Shown in pieces: positions 1-5,933 of a stretch of 7,510 bases of DNA; within the stretch, counting starts at the first letter, position 1; the number at the start of each line of letters is the position of its first letter. Where the stretch lies: NCBI GenBank assembly GCA_001795345.1, contig MGON01000091.1, positions 10,009 through 17,518 on the forward strand, written 5' to 3'. Origin of the DNA: Chloroflexi bacterium RIFCSPLOWO2_02_FULL_71_16. Lineage in GTDB: Bacteria > Chloroflexota > Limnocylindria > P2-11E. Made by a program: the position numbers and the translations under genes. A model generated the notes under the pieces. The model was not told where the DNA came from. It saw only the letters and a program-made list of their open reading frames with translations, and did no database searches.

Positions 1-1
1 C

Positions 2-346
2 GACCTTCACCAGATGTGGGACGAGAGCCGCGAGCACTTCCGCTACTTCCTGCGCGACCAGATGGGCGACCCGGAGAAGGACCGGGCCCTCTGGCGTGAC
101 CGCAGCGCCATCGAGTTCGCGCATCAGCTGAGGGCGAAGATGCTCATGATCCACGGCGTCAACGACCCGCGCTGCCCCGTGAGCCAGTCCCGCCTCTTCC
201 GCGACAAGCTCCTCACGCTCGGCAAGCGCGAGGGCACCGACTTCGAGTACGTCGAGTACGGGGACGAGGGCCACGGCAGCGCCGACCCGGAGCAGAAGAC
301 GCGGAGCTACACGATCCTGGCCGACTTCCTGGAGCGCGTGCTCTAG
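2..346 (+). CDS. S9-family serine peptidase (prolyl oligopeptidase-like), C-terminal fragment
   Basis: This is the last 114 codons of a gene whose start lies before the window; the frame is open from base 2 to the TAG at 344-346. The fragment looks like the end of an alpha/beta-hydrolase catalytic domain of the S9 (prolyl oligopeptidase/acylaminoacyl peptidase) family. It has the strand-turn MIHGVNDPRCP, whose Asp (codon 164-166) would be the acid of the Ser-Asp-His triad. It also has DEGHG near the end, whose His would be the catalytic base. The spacing of about 36 residues between them and the closing helix (ILADFLERVL) fit the family. The nucleophile Ser (GxSxGG) and any beta-propeller domain are outside the window, so the subfamily and substrate cannot be given. 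Such enzymes hydrolyse short peptides. Downstream lies an antitoxin-like remnant, then a convergent gene. Confidence 0.85.
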   Translation, partial: DLHQMWDESREHFRYFLRDQMGDPEKDRALWRDRSAIEFAHQLRAKMLMIHGVNDPRCPVSQSRLFRDKLLTLGKREGTDFEYVEYGDEGHGSADPEQKTRSYTILADFLERVL

Positions 347-350
347 GCCC

Positions 351-379
351 TGACCACTAGCATGACCGTGTGACCACTA
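351..379. repeat. Direct repeat TGACCACTA, 20-base period
   Basis: The nonamer TGACCACTA occurs at 351-359 and again at 371-379, with a partial copy (TGACC) between them at 363-367. It sits exactly between the peptidase stop codon and the start of the antitoxin-like homology. The position suggests a footprint of the deletion or rearrangement that removed the front of the antitoxin gene, but nine bases is too short to prove it. Confidence 0.4.
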
Positions 380-540
380 AGCGGGGCCGGACCGTCGCGC
401 GGCTAATTCCCGCAGGCGGGCCGCACGCGCTCAAAGGCAAGCTGGCCGGCGTCGCGATGACTACCGCGCGCGATGAGGATCTCTTCGCGACGGGCGCGCG
501 CTGGAAGAGCGGCGCGCGCACCGGCACGTTCGCCCAGTGA
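361..540 (+). pseudogene. Phd/YefM-type antitoxin remnant (C-terminal half only)
   Basis: The frame is open from the codon after a TAG (358-360) to the TGA at 538-540. From the GTG at 370 it reads VTTKRGRTVARLIPAGG, closely matching the conserved 'V(T)KRGRPVARLIPA' core of Phd/YefM antitoxins. It continues as LKGKLAG and then DEDLFATGARWKS, resembling the toxin-neutralising tail of some members. The usual N-terminal part (about 30-35 residues with the 'ar..fs.lldeve.G' DNA-binding segment) is absent: the frame is closed just upstream and the adjacent peptidase gene occupies that DNA. No toxin gene (PIN, Doc or RelE type) follows, because only 18 bases separate its stop from the next gene's end. 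It is therefore probably a decayed leftover of a toxin-antitoxin pair. A 56-residue product from GTG 370 is possible but lacks an obvious ribosome site. Family assignment rests on a short motif recognised by eye. Confidence 0.5.
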
Positions 541-558
541 CGGTGTGGTGACTCGGGC

Positions 559-1908
559 TTAGAGCTCCCCCGTCGCCGCGTACTTGTCCGCGATCGCGAG
601 CGCCTCGTCCATCGCGGCGAGACCGGTGCGCAGCTCGTCCTCGGTGACGACGAGCGGCGGCGCGACCACGAGCAGGTTCCACCGGCAGATCATGTAGACG
701 TCGCGCTTCATGAGCGACGTGCGGATCGCGGTGGCCAGGCGCTGGCTCGGCCCGTTCCAGCGCTCCAGCATCTCCTTCGTTCCGCGGTCCTTCACCAGCT
801 CGACGCCCCACATGAGGCCCTTGCCGCGCACGTCGCCGACGGACGGATGCTTCGCCATCAGGTCCCGCAGGCCCCGGCCGAGGACCTCGCCCATCGCCGC
901 GGCGTGCTCGACCACGCGCTCGTCCTTGTAAGCCTGGACCGTGGCAACGCCGGCCGCGCACGCCAGCGCGTGGCCGCTGTACGTCAGGCCGTGCCACAGC
1001 ACGTGGTCGTCGAAGTGCTTCGCGATGGGCCCGTCGACGATCGTGCCGCCGAGCGGGACGTATCCGGAGTTCACGCCCTTGGCGAAGGTCATGACGTCGG
1101 GCACCACGTTCCAGTGCTCGGCCGCGAACCACTTGCCGGTGCGGCCGAAGCCGGTCATCACCTCGTCGAGGATCATGACGATCCCGTACCGGTCGCAGAT
1201 GGCGCGGATGCCCTGGAAGAATCCGTCGGGCGGGACGATGAGCCCGCTCGCGCCGACGATCGGCTCGCACATGATCGCGGCCACCTGGTCCGGTCCCTCG
1301 TACCAGACGACCTCCTCGACGTGCGCGAGCGCCTTCTGCACGTCGTTCCCGAACACCGAGCGGTAGGGGTCGGGGTTGAGGAACCGAACGACGCCCGGGA
1401 TGCCGGGCTCGTTCGCCCAGCGGCGGTTGTCGCCGCCGGCGGTCATGGCGCCCGCGGTCTGGCCGTGGAAGGAGCGCCACTGCGTCAGCACCTTCTGGCG
1501 GCCGGTGTAGAGCCGGGCCATCTTGATGGCGTTCTCGACGGCCTCGCTGCCGCCGGTGGTGAAGAGCGTCTTGGTGAGGTCTCCCGGCGCGACCTCGGCG
1601 ATCATGCGCGCGAGCGTCGCGCGCGGCTCGTCCGTGAACCCGGGCGCCGCGTACACAAGGCGCTCGGCCTGCTCCTGGATGGCGCGGATGACCTTGGGGT
1701 GCTGGTGCCCGAGGTTCGTGTTCACGAGGGTCGAGCTGAAGTCGAGGATGCGGCGGTCACCCGCGTGGATCCACGATCCCTCGCCGCCCGTGACGACGAG
1801 CGGCGCTATGCCGCCCTGCGCCATCCACGAGATGAAGACGTGGTCGCGCGTGTCCTGCTTCACGCGGTCGATGTCGGTCGCAGCACTCTTCCTCGTCGTC
1901 AGCGCCAT
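559..1908 (-). CDS. Class III PLP-dependent aminotransferase (taurine/beta-alanine:pyruvate type)
   Basis: A 449-residue cytoplasmic fold-type I enzyme, full length for class III (omega) aminotransferases. It should move an amino group from an omega-amine to a keto acid, usually pyruvate, using pyridoxal phosphate. Visible landmarks in order: LDFSSTLVNTNLGHQHP (55-71), where the small-domain substrate pocket begins; GGSEAVENA (119-127), which binds the cofactor phosphate; FHG (148-150), whose aromatic stacks on the PLP ring; CEPIVG (214-219); LDEV (247-250) with Asp248, which contacts the pyridine nitrogen; FAKGVNSGYVPLG (275-287) with Lys277 as the Schiff-base lysine; and TYSGHALACAA (309-319). 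The closest match I recall is the group labelled taurine-pyruvate or 'aspartate aminotransferase family' in Actinobacteria. The exact substrate cannot be read. ATG 1908 is preceded by no Shine-Dalgarno but by TATCCT seven bases upstream. It diverges from the LLM oxidoreductase. Confidence 0.93.
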   Translation of the reverse strand: MALTTRKSAATDIDRVKQDTRDHVFISWMAQGGIAPLVVTGGEGSWIHAGDRRILDFSSTLVNTNLGHQHPKVIRAIQEQAERLVYAAPGFTDEPRATLARMIAEVAPGDLTKTLFTTGGSEAVENAIKMARLYTGRQKVLTQWRSFHGQTAGAMTAGGDNRRWANEPGIPGVVRFLNPDPYRSVFGNDVQKALAHVEEVVWYEGPDQVAAIMCEPIVGASGLIVPPDGFFQGIRAICDRYGIVMILDEVMTGFGRTGKWFAAEHWNVVPDVMTFAKGVNSGYVPLGGTIVDGPIAKHFDDHVLWHGLTYSGHALACAAGVATVQAYKDERVVEHAAAMGEVLGRGLRDLMAKHPSVGDVRGKGLMWGVELVKDRGTKEMLERWNGPSQRLATAIRTSLMKRDVYMICRWNLLVVAPPLVVTEDELRTGLAAMDEALAIADKYAATGEL

Positions 1909-1915
1909 GGCCCGA

Positions 1916-1921
1916 AGGATA
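1916..1921 (-). promoter_or_regulatory. Putative leaderless -10 element of the aminotransferase gene
   Basis: On the minus strand TATCCT lies seven bases before ATG 1908, so a transcript would begin at or next to the start codon. No Shine-Dalgarno is present. The nine bases GCGTATCCT are identical to those before the DUF4367-like gene. No convincing -35 box is seen. Confidence 0.45.
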
Positions 1922-1923
1922 CG

Positions 1924-1944
1924 CGCGAGGCGCTCGGCCTCGCG
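1924..1944. promoter_or_regulatory. Inverted repeat in the divergent spacer, possible operator
   Basis: CGCGAGG (1924-1930) and CCTCGCG (1938-1944) form perfect seven-base arms around a seven-base spacer. The element sits between the two proposed -10 boxes of the divergent aminotransferase and LLM genes, upstream of both. That is where a dimeric repressor or activator could control both genes. No regulator gene is in the window, and GC-rich inverted repeats of this size also arise by chance. Confidence 0.3.
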
Positions 1945-1950
1945 TCCCGG

Positions 1951-1956
1951 TAGCCT
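1951..1956 (+). promoter_or_regulatory. Putative leaderless -10 element of the LLM oxidoreductase gene
   Basis: TAGCCT lies eight bases before GTG 1965, placing a start site within a few bases of the start codon. No Shine-Dalgarno is visible, consistent with a leaderless message. The match to TANNNT is exact, but there is no recognisable -35 box. Confidence 0.35.
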
Positions 1957-1964
1957 GCGCGGCA

Positions 1965-2897
1965 GTGCTGCTCGGTGTAAGCCTCTGGCCGCAGAACACG
2001 TCGTGGCCGTCGCTGCGTGACGCCGGGGTCGCCGCGGACCGGGCCGGCCTCGACATGCTCTTCGCCTGGGACCACTTCTACGCGATCGCGGGCCCCTACG
2101 AGAACCCGAACCTCGAGGTCTCCCCCGTGCTCGCCGGCTGGGCCGCGCTCACGGAGCGGATCCGCATCGGCTCGCTCGTCCACGGCGTGACCTACCGGCA
2201 CCCGGCCGTGCTCGCGAACATGACGACGGCGCTCGACCACGTCTCGAACGGCCGCGCGATCATGGGCATCGGCGCGGCCTGGATGGAGACGGAGCACGCG
2301 GCGTACGGGATCCGGCTCGGGTCGAAGAAGACGCGATCCGACCGGTTCGAGGAGGCCGCCCGCGTGATCCGCTCGATGCTCCGGGAGCGGAGCACGACGT
2401 TCGAGGGGAAGTACTACAAGCTCAAGGACGCGCTCAACGAGCCGCGCCCGGTCCAAGCGCAGCTGCCGATCCTCATCGGGGGCGGCGGCGAGCAGCGGAC
2501 CCTCCGGACGACCGCGCTGTACGCGGACATGTGGCATGGGTTTGGGAGTCCAACGGACATCGCGCACAAGCGCAGCGTTTTGCAGACCCACTGCGCGAAG
2601 GTCGGCCGCGACCCGAAGGAGATCAAGATCCTGGGCGGCGGCTGGGTCGTGGTCCGCGACGATCCGAAGGACGTGCGCGCCTATCTCGAGAAGGTCGCCC
2701 GCCACCAGGACGTCGCGCCGCCCGCGCCCCGCGCCGCCGGCGATCCAGACACCGTGGCGGGGCAGCTCTTCGAGTACGCGAAGGCCGGCGCGGACGGCTT
2801 CATCGCCGGTGGCGCCGAGCCGTTCGACCACGAGTCCATCGAACGCCTCGTACGCGATGTGAAGCCGCGCCTCGACAAGCTCATCGCGCAGGGGTGA
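1965..2897 (+). CDS. LLM-class flavin/F420-dependent oxidoreductase
   Basis: A 310-residue luciferase-like (TIM-barrel) oxidoreductase, resembling the deazaflavin-type group used in Actinobacteria and Chloroflexi more than FMN monooxygenases such as SsuD, which run about 380 residues. The start GVSLWPQNTSWPSL (4-17) is the first barrel strand and is typical of the group. WDH (35-37) follows strand two. IRIGSLV (66-72), LDHVSNGRAIMGIGAAW (90-106) with its conserved N/G-GR turn, and the late PILIGGGGE (168-176) phosphate-binding strand are in order. The substrate is unknown; such enzymes usually move a hydride between F420H2 (or FMNH2) and an organic substrate. GTG 1965 is chosen because the family begins right at this strand. 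It diverges from the aminotransferase, 56 bases away. Codons 2535-2582 use several A/T-ending codons (CAT, TTT, AGT, CCA, GTT), unlike the rest. Confidence 0.9.
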   Translation: MLLGVSLWPQNTSWPSLRDAGVAADRAGLDMLFAWDHFYAIAGPYENPNLEVSPVLAGWAALTERIRIGSLVHGVTYRHPAVLANMTTALDHVSNGRAIMGIGAAWMETEHAAYGIRLGSKKTRSDRFEEAARVIRSMLRERSTTFEGKYYKLKDALNEPRPVQAQLPILIGGGGEQRTLRTTALYADMWHGFGSPTDIAHKRSVLQTHCAKVGRDPKEIKILGGGWVVVRDDPKDVRAYLEKVARHQDVAPPAPRAAGDPDTVAGQLFEYAKAGADGFIAGGAEPFDHESIERLVRDVKPRLDKLIAQG

Positions 2898-2903
2898 TGA
2901 GTA

Positions 2904-3003
2904 ACGAGCGAGGATCCGGCTATGCCGGGCCGAGCGAGCCCACCAGTGATCGAGCGGAGCGAGGCGGCGCAGGCCAGCGATGCGAAGCGAGCTGGACGAG
3001 CGC
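2904..3003. repeat. AGCG-rich intergenic repeat region with a short hairpin
   Basis: The spacer between the LLM gene and the transhydrogenase operon carries repeated GAGCGAG/AGCGA units. GAGCGAG is at 2906-2912, 2932-2938 and 2957-2963, with shorter AGCG forms at 2952-2956, 2976-2980, 2986-2991 and 2998-3002. It also has two short inverted repeats: CCGGC-TAT-GCCGG (2916-2928) and CCAGC...GCTGG (2974-2978 with 2991-2995). It does not look coding: the frame running through it from ATG 2980 is not part of the transhydrogenase family. The hairpin might end the LLM transcript, though no T-run follows. This could be a dispersed intergenic repeat of the genome; only other copies would show that. Confidence 0.5.
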
Positions 3004-3022
3004 GTTAAGCAGCCGCATCCGG

Positions 3023-3028
3023 TATCGT
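3023..3028 (+). promoter_or_regulatory. Putative -10 element of the pnt operon
   Basis: TATCGT ends 11 bases before ATG 3040, giving a predicted leader of about five bases or fewer. No Shine-Dalgarno precedes the ATG. This supports ATG 3040 rather than ATG 2980 as the start, because the element would lie inside the longer reading. Confidence 0.4.
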
Positions 3029-3039
3029 CAGTTTCCCGC

Positions 3040-4173
3040 ATGAGGATCGGCGTTCCGCGAGAGGTCGTGCCCGGCGAGCGCCGTGTCGCGCTCGTCCCGG
3101 AGACCGTCCAGAAGCTCACGAAAGCCGGGAACGAGGTCGTGGTGGAGCGCGGCGCCGGCGTCGAGGCCGCCTTCGTCGACAGCGCCTACGAGCAGGCGGG
3201 CGCGCGGATCGTCGATGACGCGTTCGACGCGGAGCTCATCGCCAAGGTCCAGAAGCCCACCGCCGACGAGGTGGCGAAGCTCAAGCAGGGCCAGGTCCTC
3301 GTGGCGTTCCTTCAGCCGCTGATCGACCCCAAGCTCGCCGGCACGCTCGCGGAGCGCGGGGTCGCGGCGCTGTCGATGGACGCGATCCCCCGGATCACGC
3401 GCGCGCAGCCGATGGACGCGCTCTCGTCCCAGGCGACGGTCGCCGGCTACAAGGCCGTGCTCCTCGCGTCGGCCGCCCTCCCTCGCTTCTTCCCGATGCT
3501 CACCACGGCCGCCGGCACGATCGCGCCGGCCAAGGCCTTCGTGATCGGCGCCGGTGTCGCGGGCCTGCAGGCCATCGCGACGGCGCGGCGTCTCGGCGCG
3601 GTGGTCGAGGCGTTCGACACCCGGCCCGTGGTGAAGGAGCAGGTGCAGAGCCTCGGCGCCAGGTTCCTCGAGATCGACCTGGGCGAGTCCGGGGAGGGCG
3701 CGGGCGGCTACGCGAAGGAGCTCTCCGAGGAGGCCCATAAGAAGGAGATCGAGCTCCTGGCCAAGGCCGTGCGCGAGAACGACATCGTCATCACGACCGC
3801 GGCCATCCCCGGCCGGAAGGCGCCGGTGCTCATCACCGCCGACATGGTGCCGAACATGAGGCCGGGATCGGTGATCGTGGACCTGGCCGCGGAGACCGGC
3901 GGCAACTGCGAGCTCACCGAGCCCGGGAAGACCGTCGTGAAGCACGGCGTGACGATCATCGGCACGGTCAACGTCCCGAGCACGATGCCGTACCACGCGA
4001 GCCAGATGTACTCGCGCAACGTCGCGAGCCTGCTGGCGCTGTTCGTGAAGGAGGGGAAGGCCGACGTCGGCGTGGACGACGACGTCGTCAAGGGAACGCT
4101 CATCACAAAGGACGGCGCGGTCGTGCACGAGGGGACGAAGAAGCTCCTCGCGGCCCCGGCGGCGGCCAGCTGA
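3040..4173 (+). CDS. pntAA: NAD(P) transhydrogenase subunit alpha part 1 (NAD-binding domain I)
   Basis: A 377-residue soluble NAD(H)-binding subunit (dI) of proton-translocating transhydrogenase, close to the roughly 384 residues of the split Rhodospirillum rubrum form. It docks on the membrane part and exchanges hydride with the NADP domain of PntB. It opens with MRIGVPREVVPGERRVAL, the classic start of the alanine dehydrogenase/PNT family. The RQD loop is intact: Arg118, Gln123, Asp126 and Ser129 in PRITRAQPMDALSS, matching R. rubrum Arg127, Gln132, Asp135 and Ser138. The Rossmann motif VIGAGVAGLQA spans 168-178, with the acidic Asp193 of AFDTR binding the ribose, and the mobile-loop Tyr224 lies in AGGY. 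An ATG at 2980 would add 20 unfamilial residues and is not used. The TGA overlaps the next ATG by one base (TGATG), implying coupled translation. Confidence 0.96.
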   Translation: MRIGVPREVVPGERRVALVPETVQKLTKAGNEVVVERGAGVEAAFVDSAYEQAGARIVDDAFDAELIAKVQKPTADEVAKLKQGQVLVAFLQPLIDPKLAGTLAERGVAALSMDAIPRITRAQPMDALSSQATVAGYKAVLLASAALPRFFPMLTTAAGTIAPAKAFVIGAGVAGLQAIATARRLGAVVEAFDTRPVVKEQVQSLGARFLEIDLGESGEGAGGYAKELSEEAHKKEIELLAKAVRENDIVITTAAIPGRKAPVLITADMVPNMRPGSVIVDLAAETGGNCELTEPGKTVVKHGVTIIGTVNVPSTMPYHASQMYSRNVASLLALFVKEGKADVGVDDDVVKGTLITKDGAVVHEGTKKLLAAPAAAS

Positions 4174-4493
4174 TGGATCCCATCACCCTCCTCGGCGCCT
4201 ACGTCTTCATCCTCGCGATCTTCGTCGGCTTCGAGGTCATCTCGAAGGTGCCCGCGACCCTGCACACGCCGCTCATGTCAGGCGCGAACGCGATCCATGG
4301 GATCATCGTCGTCGGGGCGATGCTCGTGGTGCTGGCGCTGCCCGGACCGCTGGGCACCATCCTCGGGTTCCTCGCCGTCGTGCTCGGGACCGCGAACGTC
4401 GTCGGCGGGTTCGTGGTCACGGACCGGATGCTCTCGATGTTCCAGCGGCGGCCGCGGCCCGCGGCGAAGCCGGCCGAGAAGAAGGCGCCCTAG
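4173..4493 (+). CDS. pntAB: NAD(P) transhydrogenase subunit alpha part 2 (membrane domain II)
   Basis: A 106-residue integral membrane subunit, of the usual size for the separate PntAB found in split transhydrogenases. Three hydrophobic helices are visible at about residues 5-22, 41-57 and 60-81. Between the first and second lies the family signature VPATLHTPLMSGANAIHGI (26-44). The chain closes with GFVVTDRMLSMF (79-90) and a basic, proline/alanine-rich cytoplasmic tail. His42, in the signature's AIHGII, sits where E. coli PntA has Ser. It corresponds to the alpha2 His42 discussed for the Thermus thermophilus enzyme as a proton-channel residue. Both ends overlap neighbours by a single base: TGATG with pntAA and TAGTG with pntB. 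That fits strict 1:1:1 production of a complex. Confidence 0.95.
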   Translation: MDPITLLGAYVFILAIFVGFEVISKVPATLHTPLMSGANAIHGIIVVGAMLVVLALPGPLGTILGFLAVVLGTANVVGGFVVTDRMLSMFQRRPRPAAKPAEKKAP

Positions 4494-5920
4494 TGGACAT
4501 CCAGTCCTGGATCCCGATCGTCTACCTGGTCGCGGCGGTCTCGTTCATCCTCGGGCTCAAGGGCCTGAGCGGCCCCACGACCGCGGTCATGGGCAACCGC
4601 ATCGCTGCGACGGGCATGCTCCTGGCGGTCGCCGCGACGTTCTTCGACCGCACCTTCCAGGAGTACGGGACGAACGCGCTCTGGCTGACCGCCGGCGGCA
4701 TGGTCATCGGCGGCGTAGCGGGTGTGGCGGGCGGACGGCTGGTGAAGATGACCGCCATGCCGCAGATGGTCGCCCTCTTCAACGGCGCGGGCGGCGGCTC
4801 GGCGGCGCTCGTGTCGATCCTCGAATACATGCACGCGGGCGAGACCGGCACGCACGAGTGGGGCTCGGTGCTCAGCACCGTCCTCGGGCTGATCATCGGA
4901 GGCATCTCGTTCGCGGGCAGCGCCATCGCGTTCGGGAAGCTCCAGGGGATCATCTCGGCCCGCGCGTACAAGTACCCGGGCCAGGCCCTGGTCACCGTGG
5001 CCGTGTTCGCCTCGACCATCGTCCTCGGCGCCGCCCTCGTCCTGAACGCGGCGGGCGCGATCGCGATCGACGGCGCGACGGTGCTGTGGATCCTGCTGGG
5101 TCTCGCGCTCGTCTTCGGCGTAGTGCTCGTCATGCCCATCGGCGGCGCGGACATGCCCGTCGTCATCTCGCTCCTGAACGCGTACACGGGGCTGGCGGTC
5201 GCGATGGCGGGCTTCGTCCTCAACAACCACCTGCTGATCGTCGCGGGCACGCTCGTCGGCGCGGCCGGCACGATCCTGACCCAGCTCATGTCGAAGGCGA
5301 TGAACAGGTCCCTCGCGAACGTCCTGTTCGCGGGCGTGGGCGCCGCCGCGGGGGCCGCGGTGGGACCCAAGAGCGACGACGGCCGCACCGTTCGCGAGGT
5401 GAGCGCCGAGGACACCGCGATCCTGCTCGGATACGCGCAGCAGGTGATCGTCGTTCCCGGCTACGGGATGGCCGTCGCGCAGGCGCAGCACGCCGTGCGC
5501 GAGCTGGCCGACCTCCTCGAGTCGAGGGGCGTGAACGTGCGCTACGCGATCCATCCGGTCGCGGGCCGCATGCCGGGGCACATGAACGTGCTGCTCGCCG
5601 AGGCGAACATCCCCTACGAGAAGCTCCTCGACATGGAGCAGATCAACGACGACTTCAAGAACACGGACGTCGCGCTCGTCATCGGCGCCAACGACGTCAC
5701 GAACCCGGCCGCCCGCGCCGATAGGTCGAGCCCCATCTACGGGATGCCGATCCTGAACGTGGACCAGTCGCGCAACATCGTCGTCATCAAGCGATCGATG
5801 CGCTCGGGCTTCGCCGGCATCGACAACGAGCTGTACCTCGACCCGAAGACCGGGATGCTGTTCGGCGACGCCAAGGCCGCCGTCGAGAAGGTCGTCCAGG
5901 AGCTGAAGAGGGCGGCGTAG
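4493..5920 (+). CDS. pntB: NAD(P) transhydrogenase subunit beta (membrane domain II plus NADP domain III)
   Basis: A 475-residue subunit, within the family's 460-480 range. The first 290 or so residues form about nine membrane helices carrying half of the proton channel, including GGADMPVVISLLNAYTG (217-233). After a linker the NADP(H)-binding dIII starts near 305. It shows PGYGMAVAQAQ (322-332), the fingerprint loop; HPVAGRMPGHMNVLLAEA (354-371); VIGANDVTNPAA (396-407); and KRSM (433-436), which holds the NADP 2'-phosphate, followed by YLDPKTGMLFGDAK. Asn97 in MVALFNG replaces the proton-channel His91 of E. coli PntB, paired with His42 in PntAB. GTG 4493 overlaps the pntAB stop by one base and has an AGAAGG ribosome site (4480-4485) seven bases ahead, the clearest one in the window. 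Confidence 0.96.
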   Translation: MDIQSWIPIVYLVAAVSFILGLKGLSGPTTAVMGNRIAATGMLLAVAATFFDRTFQEYGTNALWLTAGGMVIGGVAGVAGGRLVKMTAMPQMVALFNGAGGGSAALVSILEYMHAGETGTHEWGSVLSTVLGLIIGGISFAGSAIAFGKLQGIISARAYKYPGQALVTVAVFASTIVLGAALVLNAAGAIAIDGATVLWILLGLALVFGVVLVMPIGGADMPVVISLLNAYTGLAVAMAGFVLNNHLLIVAGTLVGAAGTILTQLMSKAMNRSLANVLFAGVGAAAGAAVGPKSDDGRTVREVSAEDTAILLGYAQQVIVVPGYGMAVAQAQHAVRELADLLESRGVNVRYAIHPVAGRMPGHMNVLLAEANIPYEKLLDMEQINDDFKNTDVALVIGANDVTNPAARADRSSPIYGMPILNVDQSRNIVVIKRSMRSGFAGIDNELYLDPKTGMLFGDAKAAVEKVVQELKRAA

Positions 5921-5933
5921 CCGCCGCTAGCGG
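5911..5933. terminator. Overlapping palindromes at the convergent gene ends, possible bidirectional terminator
   Basis: GGCGGC (5911-5916) and GCCGCC (5920-5925) form a six-base stem with a GTA loop around the pntB stop codon. A perfect ten-base palindrome CCGCTAGCGG (5924-5933) overlaps it and covers the stop of the opposing gene. Both genes end here within six bases of each other. There is no T-run, so intrinsic termination is uncertain; the hairpins may instead protect transcript ends. Confidence 0.35.

Noticed and set aside
347..558. Toxin gene partner of the antitoxin remnant
   Set aside because: Only 18 bases remain between the remnant's stop and the aminotransferase's end, and no PIN, Doc or RelE-like reading was seen on either strand.
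461..1480. 339-codon minus-strand open frame inside the aminotransferase gene
   Set aside because: It is an out-of-frame shadow on the same strand, rich in Arg, Gly and Pro without family motifs. Long open frames are expected in DNA this rich in G+C.
847..1953. 368-codon plus-strand open frame opposite the aminotransferase
   Set aside because: Antisense of a clearly conserved gene; its product is a low-complexity Arg/Ala/Val/Asp mix with no recognisable domain.
2904..3003. CRISPR-like array
   Set aside because: The units are only 5-7 bases with irregular spacing; there are no 23-45 base repeats, no unique spacers and no cas genes.
2980..3039. Upstream ATG extending pntAA by 20 residues
   Set aside because: The family starts at MRIGVPRE (ATG 3040). 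The extension runs through the AGCG repeat spacer and over the proposed -10 element, with a less G/C-biased third position.
1899..3119. 406-codon minus-strand open frame opposite the LLM gene and the repeat spacer
   Set aside because: Antisense shadow covering two genes and the spacer; no motifs, and it would overlap the starts of the LLM and pntAA genes.
4297..5724. 475-codon plus-strand open frame across pntAB and pntB
   Set aside because: Frame-shifted shadow made mostly of Arg, Gly and Pro; the overlapping frames encode unmistakable transhydrogenase subunits.
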